Positions 1 to 4,119 of a DNA stretch of 9,298 nt are shown here, in pieces. Source of the DNA: Hyphomicrobiales bacterium (lineage in GTDB: Bacteria > Pseudomonadota > Alphaproteobacteria > Rhizobiales > Beijerinckiaceae); the NCBI GenBank assembly GCA_027489835.1, contig JAIXZF010000182.1, positions 1 to 9,298 on the forward strand, read 5' to 3'. The notes under the pieces were generated by a model that was not told the origin of the DNA, ran no database searches, and saw only the letters and a list, made by a program, of their open reading frames with translations. Position numbers and translations under genes: made by a program. Each line of letters begins with the position of its first letter. Within the stretch, counting starts at the first letter, position 1.

Positions 1-32
1 ACGGCGGGGGTCTCGGAAGCTTCGCTGTTCAT
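1..32 (-). CDS. Start of an unidentified gene, probably first gene of the nitrate/nitrite assimilation operon (partial)
   Basis: Only the first ten codons lie in the window; they read MNSEASETPA and the gene runs off the left edge. The start is supported by a ribosome binding site, AAGGA at 43-39, six bases before the ATG at 32-30. An in-frame ATG at 71-69 exists but lies inside a hairpin and has no ribosome binding site. The gene sits directly behind a leader with a sigma-54 promoter, NasT-type hairpins and a terminator, so from known nas systems I infer a nitrate transporter (ABC or major facilitator type) or a nitrite/nitrate reductase. Ten residues are too few to choose between them. Confidence 0.6.
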   Translation of the reverse strand, partial: MNSEASETPA

Positions 33-52
33 GGGTCGTCCTTCGCCTTGCA

Positions 53-76
53 GGACCGCCCGCCTGGGCATGGTCC
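53..76 (-). promoter_or_regulatory. Hairpin just upstream of the ribosome binding site in the nas leader
   Basis: On the minus strand GGACC (76-72) pairs with GGTCC (57-53), and inside it GCCC (69-66) pairs with GGGC (61-58) around the loop AGGC. The hairpin lies between the terminator T-tract and the ribosome binding site at 43-39. It could protect the 5' end of the read-through mRNA or hold the ribosome site open. Its role is inferred; the pairing is seen. Confidence 0.35.
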
Positions 77-86
77 GGATCGCCGG

Positions 87-142
87 AAAAACAAAAAAGG
101 CCGCGCGCGAGACGGAGAGGAAGCTCTCCGGCCACGGCAGCC
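87..142 (-). terminator. Intrinsic terminator in the nas leader (attenuator)
   Basis: On the minus strand a perfect seven-base stem, CGGAGAG (130-124) and CTCTCCG (119-113), closes on the loop CTTC. Outside it GGCTGC (142-137) pairs with GCGGCC (104-99), one pair being G-T. The outer stem is followed at once by a twelve-base tract at 98-87 with eleven T. The outer stem is what brings the hairpin up against the T-tract; the inner stem alone lies 14 bases away. GGCTGC is also the 3' part of the second ANTAR-type hairpin (148-135), so the two structures exclude each other. It stops transcription from the sigma-54 promoter before the downstream gene unless NasT stabilises the upstream hairpins. 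Confidence 0.85.
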
Positions 143-170
143 TTGCCGATGGGGCCCGCCATTGGGCGCC
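135..170 (-). ncRNA. Tandem hexaloop hairpins, likely NasT (ANTAR) binding RNA in the nas leader
   Basis: Two consecutive hairpins are seen on the minus strand. The first has stem GCCC (167-164) / GGGC (157-154), extended by G169-C152 and G170-C151 past a C-C mismatch, and the six-base loop AATGGC (163-158). The second has stem CGGC (148-145) / GCCG (138-135) and the six-base loop AAGGCT (144-139). Both loops have A in position 1 and G in position 4, the published signature of ANTAR target RNAs, in which two such hairpins precede or overlap a terminator. nasT, encoding an ANTAR protein, lies just upstream. The linker is short (two to five bases). The binding partner is inferred from family knowledge. 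Confidence 0.8.
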
Positions 171-215
171 CTGCCCCCGGCTCCAGCACTGGAACGCGGC
201 GACGCAATAGGCACA

Positions 216-230
216 GCAATCATCGTGCCA
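216..230 (-). promoter_or_regulatory. Sigma-54 (RpoN) promoter of the nas operon
   Basis: The minus strand reads TGGCACG-ATGA-TTGC, followed by T, which matches the sigma-54 consensus TGGCACG-N4-TTGCW at every defined position, with GG and GC elements at the required spacing. Counting the last C (216) as -12 puts the transcript start near 204, giving a leader of about 172 nt before the ATG at 32 and placing all the hairpins inside the RNA. Sigma-54 promoters need an enhancer-binding activator; in nitrogen assimilation this is usually NtrC. Confidence 0.85.
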
Positions 231-244
231 ACTCGCCAAGCTCC

Positions 245-261
245 TGAAACCGTATGGTGCA
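245..261 (-). promoter_or_regulatory. NtrC-like activator site upstream of the sigma-54 promoter
   Basis: The minus strand reads TGCACC-ATACG-GTTTCA, ten of twelve matches to the NtrC dyad TGCACC-N5-GGTGCA with the correct five-base spacer. The TGCACC half is part of the perfect palindrome GGTGCACC (263-256), and a second perfect palindrome, GGGCGCGCCC (273-264), abuts it. The centre would lie near -49, closer to the promoter than the usual NtrC enhancer position of about -100 or beyond. NtrC is inferred from the motif and the nitrate context; another activator is possible. Confidence 0.5.
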
Positions 262-304
262 CCGGGCGCGCCCAAGGCGAGCCGCCGGGACGGCGCGAAA
301 TGCG

Positions 305-340
305 CCAGCGGTCTGCCCAAAGCTGCGGCAGGTGCGCTGG
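305..340 (-). other. Long hairpin directly after nasS
   Basis: Five bases after the nasS stop codon the minus strand can fold with CCAGCG (340-335) pairing CGCTGG (310-305) and, inside, CTGCC (331-327) pairing GGCAG (317-313). Only three T follow, so it is not a standard intrinsic terminator. It may mark the 3' end of the nasTS transcript by protecting it from decay, or separate it from the nas promoter. A further dyad, GGCGC-ATTTC-GCGCC, lies at 306-292. The rest of the 313-base gap between nasS and the next gene is covered by the leader and promoter entries. Confidence 0.4.
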
Positions 341-345
341 CAGGG

Positions 346-1422
346 TCAGCCCGGACTTCCCGCCAGCGCCGAGTCGAACAGGTCGGCTCGCGCGAGGCGC
401 CCGGCTTCGCGCCTGCTCGCGGCGTCGCCCTTGGCCTGTCCCTCCCGGCACATCCGATCGAAGAGGTCGCCGAGCCCTGTCGCCGAGGGGCGGATCGCGT
501 CCCCGTCCAGCCTGATCCAGGAAGCGACCGGCGTGGGGAACAGCGTCGGCGCGGTGCCGGCCAGGATGCTCTCGATGACGTCGGCCGGCGCGCCCACATA
601 GTCGGCGCGGGCGAGATGGGCGGCCAGGGCCGGTCGGTTGGCGGGATCGCTGGTCCATTCGGCGGCCCGCGCGATGGCGCGCACGAACCCTTGCGTCCAT
701 GCCGCGCCCTCGCGGTCCTGTCGCATGACGAACAGCTTCTCGGGGCAATCGGGCATGAACCGCGCGCAGGCGTGCAGCACATGCCCGGCCCCGGCGATCT
801 CGGCCATGCGGTTCCACGGCGCGCCGGCGCAGAACAGATCGATGAGCCCGGCCGCGAGGCTTTCCACCATCAGCGGCGGCGGAATGACGACGAAGCGCAC
901 CTCGCGCTCGGGATCGACTCCGCCGAGCCGCAGCCAGGCTGCGACCTGAAGCAGATGGCTCGAGAAACCGAACACGACGCCCACCGTCAGCGGATCCTCG
1001 CCGGCCTGCCGGCGCCGTGCCGCTTCCACGGCGAGCGCCGATGCGGTCATCGCCGGCGTGACGTCGTCGACCCCCGGCCTGCTGAACGCTCCTTGCAATA
1101 TGGTCGCGAGCGGCCGCGAGACGGTGACGGCGTTGCCGTCGAGATTGAGCGCCACAGGCGCGATCAGCGGCACCTTGAGATGCCCGATTCCCAGCACGGA
1201 GGCGATAGCCGCCGGGGCCAGCATGTGGGCGCCGTCGAACAGGCCGACATTCAGCTTGTCCCTGACCGCGGCCCAGGAGCCTTCGCGCACCAGGGTGAGA
1301 TCGATGCCCTCGGCGCGGGCGAATCCTTCCTCGCGCGCGGCCACGAGCAGCGCCGCATCGACCAGCGGCACGAACCCGACGGTCACGGGCATGAGGTCGG
1401 CCGGGGCAGCTTCGCGATTCAT
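346..1422 (-). CDS. nasS: NasS, cytoplasmic nitrate/nitrite sensor (NrtA/CmpA-like binding protein)
   Basis: The 358-residue product belongs to the nitrate-binding NrtA/CmpA family of periplasmic-binding-type proteins but has no signal peptide: it starts MNREAAPADLMPVTVGFVPL and goes straight into the first strand of the binding fold. Typical family stretches are GFVPLVDAALLVAAREEGF near residues 16-34, then REGSWAAVRDKLNVGLFDGAHMLAP, and later the segment GHVLHACARFMPDCPEKLFV. NasS is known to bind NasT without nitrate and release it when nitrate or nitrite binds, so it acts as a soluble sensor, not a transporter subunit. The ATG overlaps the nasT stop codon as ATGA (1422-1419), which indicates translational coupling and matched production of the two partners. 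The length is normal for the family. An ABC-transporter binding protein is the main alternative, made unlikely by the missing export signal and the nasT overlap. Confidence 0.9.
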   Translation of the reverse strand: MNREAAPADLMPVTVGFVPLVDAALLVAAREEGFARAEGIDLTLVREGSWAAVRDKLNVGLFDGAHMLAPAAIASVLGIGHLKVPLIAPVALNLDGNAVTVSRPLATILQGAFSRPGVDDVTPAMTASALAVEAARRRQAGEDPLTVGVVFGFSSHLLQVAAWLRLGGVDPEREVRFVVIPPPLMVESLAAGLIDLFCAGAPWNRMAEIAGAGHVLHACARFMPDCPEKLFVMRQDREGAAWTQGFVRAIARAAEWTSDPANRPALAAHLARADYVGAPADVIESILAGTAPTLFPTPVASWIRLDGDAIRPSATGLGDLFDRMCREGQAKGDAASRREAGRLARADLFDSALAGSPG

Positions 1423-2027
1423 CTGAGCAGGTCCGCCGCGGTCACGATGGATTGGGCGACATCGGCCAGCCGCCGGCTTTCGTTCATCGCGGCCTTGCGC
1501 AACATGGCGTAGGCCTCATGTTCCGGGACACCGCGTCGCTGCATCAGGATGGCCTTCGCCCGGTCCACCACCTTGCGCTCCTCAAGCTCGGACCTCGCCT
1601 CGGCGAGCTCGGCCTTGAGTTTGCTGAAGGCCTTGAACCGGCTGATGCTCATGTCGAGGATCGGCTTGATCCGCTCCTTCTTCAGCCCGTCGACGATGTA
1701 GGCCGACACGCCCGCTTCGATGGCCGCCTCGATCATGCTGGAATCGGACTGGTCGACGAACATCGCCACGGGGCGAGGAACGTGCCGGCTGATCTGGAAC
1801 ATCTGCTCCAGCGAGTCGCGGCTCGGATTGCCGAGATCGATGATGACCATGTCCGGATCCAGCACCGAAAGCTCCTTCAGCAGCGTCGGCGAGGTGCGAA
1901 GCCGGGTGATGTCGCTGTGGCCGGCCTCGCGCAGCCCCTCCTCGACGATCGCGGCCCTGACCGGATTGTCGTCGATGAGGCCGATGCGCAGCGCCTCGCG
2001 GCGGGGGGAAGACGGTTGGGACGGCAC
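1419..2027 (-). CDS. nasT: NasT, ANTAR-domain antiterminator for nitrate assimilation genes
   Basis: The 202-residue protein has a receiver-like domain (about 12-128), a charged helical linker (about 132-151) and a C-terminal ANTAR RNA-binding domain (about 139-200) with the segment ERKVVDRAKAILMQRRG. The acidic pair D19/D20, D64 and K116/K117 of a receiver are present, but the usual Thr/Ser at the end of strand 4 is replaced by V91, which fits control by NasS binding rather than phosphorylation. Freed NasT binds paired hexaloop hairpins in leader RNAs and prevents termination; such a leader lies at 135-170. The start is a GTG (2027-2025) with no clear ribosome binding site; it is preferred because it gives the usual short N-terminal tail before the first receiver strand and the next in-frame ATG (M60) would remove the phospho-site region. 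tRNA-Tyr lies upstream on the same strand. Confidence 0.92.
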   Translation of the reverse strand: MPSQPSSPRREALRIGLIDDNPVRAAIVEEGLREAGHSDITRLRTSPTLLKELSVLDPDMVIIDLGNPSRDSLEQMFQISRHVPRPVAMFVDQSDSSMIEAAIEAGVSAYIVDGLKKERIKPILDMSISRFKAFSKLKAELAEARSELEERKVVDRAKAILMQRRGVPEHEAYAMLRKAAMNESRRLADVAQSIVTAADLLR

Positions 2028-2039
2028 GCAGGCGCGGCA

Positions 2040-2054
2040 GCAAGAATTGGACCA
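2040..2054 (-). promoter_or_regulatory. Possible sigma-54 promoter of nasTS
   Basis: The minus strand reads TGGTCC-AATTC-TTGC, preceded by C and followed by T. The GG and GC doublets have exact sigma-54 spacing and the -12 half is perfect; the -24 half has two mismatches to TGGCAC. The predicted transcript start (about 2028) falls next to the GTG start codon at 2027, so either the mRNA is almost leaderless, the real start lies further in, or the match is accidental. Confidence 0.35.
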
Positions 2055-2142
2055 GCAATGCGCCGCCGAGAGCGTCCTGTGGCCGCAGCCCGGCGCATCG
2101 CCAATGGCGCGGCAACGGCTTGACGAGGCATGGAAGGGAAAG

Positions 2143-2227
2143 TGGTGGGGGAAGCAGGACTCGAACCTGCGAAGGCTTAGCCAGCGGATTTACAGTCCGC
2201 CCCCTTTGCCGCTCGGGACATTCCCCC
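2143..2227 (-). tRNA. tRNA-Tyr (anticodon GTA)
   Basis: The minus strand folds as a class II tRNA of 85 nt including an encoded CCA (2145-2143). The acceptor stem is GGGGGAA (2227-2221) with TTCCCCC (2153-2147) and discriminator A (2146). The anticodon loop CTGTAAA is closed by CGGA/TCCG and carries GTA at 2193-2191. A long variable arm follows, as expected for tyrosine tRNA, and the T arm GCAGG-TTCGAAC-CTGC is intact. It reads UAU and UAC codons. No good terminator is seen between it and nasT on the same strand. Confidence 0.97.
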
Positions 2228-2288
2228 ACTTGGGCATCGCCATGACCCGTAGGTCGGATGCGCCAACCGGCCAGGCCGGGAGCGGCGT

Positions 2289-2318
2289 CTTCTACGGGCG
2301 CGCGGACGGCCATGTCAA
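2289..2318 (-). promoter_or_regulatory. Sigma-70-type promoter for tRNA-Tyr
   Basis: The minus strand has a perfect -35 box TTGACA (2318-2313), an 18-base spacer and a -10 box TAGAAG (2294-2289, four of six). The start would be near 2282, about 55 nt before the mature tRNA 5' end. The leader contains small hairpins (for example GACC-TACG-GGTC). The rest of 2228-2427, between this tRNA and rlmB, shows no gene. Confidence 0.55.
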
Positions 2319-2427
2319 CCGAAACCCGGACCATGCGGCCCGATTGCGGGCTTCGCCTCGCCTAGGGAAGCTATGGCGCGTGGGCCCGCCATGGGCCATA
2401 AGGCGGCAACGATCAGGGAACCCCCAC

Positions 2428-3288
2428 ATGAGCGACGGCGAGCGTCCTTCCGGACCCAAGCGCCCCTTCGGCAAGCGGCCCGGCCCGGAACGCGGTCCGG
2501 GCGGCCGCCCGGCCTGGAAGCGGCAGGGGCCCGGCGGCAGGCCCGGCGGCGGACGGCCGCCCCGCGCCCCGCTGCCCCTCGACGTGACGGTTCTCTACGG
2601 CTGGCACCCTGTCGCCGAGGCGCTGCGCAACCCCGCCCGCACGCTGCGACGTCTGATGGCCACCGAGAATGCCATGATCCGCGTCCGCGAGGAGGTGGGC
2701 GAGCCCACTTGCCCGGTCGAGATCGTGCGTCCGGGCGAGATCGACCGGCTGCTCACGCCCGATGCCGTGCATCAGGGCCTCTATCTCGAATGCGACCCGC
2801 TGGACTCGCCGGAGCTGAAGTCGCTGCCCGACGACGCCTTGGTGCTGGTGCTCGACCAGATCACCGATCCGCACAATGTCGGCGCCATGCTGCGCTCGGC
2901 GGCTGCCTTCGGCGTCGATGCGGTGATCGTCACGGTGCGCCATTCGCCGGAGGCGACCGGCGTGCTCGCCAAGAGCGCCTCGGGCGCGCTGGAGCACGTG
3001 CCGATCATTGCCGTGCGCAACCTCGGCGACGCGCTGCTCCAACTCCGGGCCGAAGGCTACATGCGGGTCGGCTTCGATTCCGAAGCGCCCGCGAGCTACG
3101 AGGAGCTGAAGCTGACGCGCCCGCTCGCGCTCGTCATGGGCGCGGAGGGCAAGGGCCTGCGCCAGCGCACGCAGGGCCTGTGCGATGCCATGGCCCGGCT
3201 CGAGATGCCTGGCGCGATCAAGAGCCTCAACGTGTCGAACGCGACGGCGATCGCGCTCTACTCGGCCAATCTCAGGATCGCGCGCTGA
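2428..3288 (+). CDS. rlmB: RlmB-type 23S rRNA (guanosine-2'-O) methyltransferase, SPOUT/TrmH family
   Basis: The 286-residue protein is a knotted SPOUT methyltransferase of the TrmH family, which methylates the 2'-O of a guanosine (G2251 in E. coli 23S rRNA) using S-adenosylmethionine. Residues 1-48 are a Gly/Pro/Arg-rich, probably disordered and RNA-binding tail, common in alphaproteobacterial members. A small L30e-like substrate-binding domain (about 52-125) follows, starting VTVLYGWHPVAEAL. The catalytic domain has motif 1 DQITDPHNVGAMLRSA (143-158, with N150 and R156), motif 2 MGAEGKGL (237-244, E240) and motif 3 SLNVSNATAIALY (266-278, N268 and N271). The ATG at 2428 is chosen because AGGGAA (2415-2420) lies seven bases before it; the reading frame stays open upstream to 1720 but crosses tRNA-Tyr. 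A related TrmH paralogue acting on another site cannot be fully excluded. Confidence 0.9.
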   Translation: MSDGERPSGPKRPFGKRPGPERGPGGRPAWKRQGPGGRPGGGRPPRAPLPLDVTVLYGWHPVAEALRNPARTLRRLMATENAMIRVREEVGEPTCPVEIVRPGEIDRLLTPDAVHQGLYLECDPLDSPELKSLPDDALVLVLDQITDPHNVGAMLRSAAAFGVDAVIVTVRHSPEATGVLAKSASGALEHVPIIAVRNLGDALLQLRAEGYMRVGFDSEAPASYEELKLTRPLALVMGAEGKGLRQRTQGLCDAMARLEMPGAIKSLNVSNATAIALYSANLRIAR

Positions 3289-3300
3289 GGCGTCTCAGCG
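3283..3300. terminator. Perfect hairpin across the rlmB / 3295-3786 convergent stop codons
   Basis: CGCTGAG (3283-3289) and CTCAGCG (3294-3300) form a perfect seven-base stem around GCGT. One arm contains the rlmB stop TGA (3286-3288), the other the opposing gene's stop (TCA on plus, 3295-3297). Neither strand has a T-tract after it, so it is at most a weak or factor-assisted bidirectional terminator or a 3' end protector. Confidence 0.4.
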
Positions 3301-3786
3301 GGTCCGCACGACCACGATGCGGGGGCTGGTCGTGTCCTCGCCCATCTGGCGGATGCCGGGGCCGGCGCGTCCCGCCCGCCTTGCAGCATCGGCCATCGCA
3401 CGGTCGCGGGTCCGCGAATCGACCGCATCTTGATGAGGATTGATGCGGTAGATCACGGGCGCGGCCTCGGGCGGCCGGCGGATGCCCAGCACGACCGGAA
3501 CGCGGTTGATGTTGAGGTTGACCGTGCGCGTCGCCGATCCGTCCTCGGAGCCGAGGAACACGGTCTGCGGCTGCCAGTAAAGCGGCAGGAGCGGGCCAAG
3601 GCCCGTGTTGACGATCGGCCTGAGGGGGCGGTGGACGCGGGGCCTGTCGGGACTTGGCCGCATCGCGGGGGCCTTCACGGTCGGTCCGGGCCCGAAGCGA
3701 TGCATGGCCGGCGCGGCCTCGGCCATGGAGGCGCCCAGCGTCAGCGACAGTCCGGCGGCAAGGCAATAGAAGCTGTGGCGCGACAT
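3295..3786 (-). CDS. Exported protein of unknown function
   Basis: The 163-residue product begins with a clear Sec signal peptide: MSRHSF, a hydrophobic core (about 7-20) and a likely signal peptidase I site after A24 or A25 (AEA-AP). The cysteine at residue 8 does not sit in a lipobox. The mature part is rich in Pro and Arg (residues 26-60), followed by a strand-prone middle with TRTVNLNINRVPVVLGIRRP, and a basic C-terminus ending IVVVRTR. I do not recognise a family. The ATG at 3786 is backed by GGAGAG six bases upstream. It is convergent with rlmB with six bases between stop codons, and divergent from the transporter at 4120. Codon use and GC content resemble the neighbours. A small periplasmic protein is the most that can be said. 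Confidence 0.75.
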   Translation of the reverse strand: MSRHSFYCLAAGLSLTLGASMAEAAPAMHRFGPGPTVKAPAMRPSPDRPRVHRPLRPIVNTGLGPLLPLYWQPQTVFLGSEDGSATRTVNLNINRVPVVLGIRRPPEAAPVIYRINPHQDAVDSRTRDRAMADAARRAGRAGPGIRQMGEDTTSPRIVVVRTR

Positions 3787-4119
3787 GGCGCTCTCCGATC
3801 AACACGGCCTCCGGAAACGAGACTAGAGCATGTGGCGGCCCGTGGCGAGTCCTGAACGCGACGCACCTGCGAAGGGTCCGGCCCCTGCCGCGAACGGAGG
3901 CACAAGTCGAGGAAATGTCAGGAATTTCACATAGCTAAAAAGTCGTATACCCAAAGTCACAAGACCATTTGGTATATTTCCGGCGCGTGCGGGCCGTGGC
4001 TAACGTTCCGTGCATCGGAGTCTGGACACACGGCAGGTAGGGACAAGCGTCGGCGACGGCGCTGAGAAATTCCCTCCCCCGGCAGTCTTCGTGGGGAAAC
4101 AACCAAGGGGAGACAGGCC
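3787..4119. other. 333-base divergent intergenic region before the transporter
   Basis: This gap separates the exported protein (minus) from the MHS transporter (plus). Its middle (about 3920-3980) is clearly AT-richer than the surroundings and is the likely promoter zone for one or both genes. The plus-strand leader from about 3985 to 4119 has small dyads (CCGTG 4008-4012 with CACGG 4029-4033; TTCCC 4070-4074 with GGGAA 4094-4098) but no riboswitch class that I recognise. No coding sequence with a ribosome binding site is seen. Confidence 0.5.
3947..3978 (+). promoter_or_regulatory. Inverted repeat overlapping a -10 box, possible operator of the transporter gene
   Basis: ATACCCAAA (3947-3955) and TTTGGTAT (3968-3975) form an inverted repeat with one extra C in the left arm. 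The right arm overlaps TATATT (3973-3978), a five-of-six -10 box. No -35 box is found at a workable distance, which would fit an activator-dependent promoter or an operator. A transcript starting near 3985 would have a leader of about 135 nt. Confidence 0.35.

Noticed and set aside
29..817. 262-codon minus-strand frame covering the nas leader
   Set aside because: It runs over the end of nasS in another frame and through the leader hairpins and terminator. Its start lies inside nasS and its sequence is Arg/Gly/Pro-rich without pattern.
1720..2427. Upstream extension of the rlmB frame, including the peptide GKQDSNLRRLSQRIYSPPPLPLGT split over tRNA-Tyr
   Set aside because: It reads across nasT and tRNA-Tyr in antisense. 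The real rlmB start at 2428 has a ribosome binding site and begins the usual protein length.
3969..3984. Third sigma-54 promoter, TTGGTAT...CGGC, before the transporter
   Set aside because: Both halves have two mismatches in the core (TGGTAT for TGGCAC, CGGC for TTGC); only the spacing fits, which is expected by chance in such sequence.
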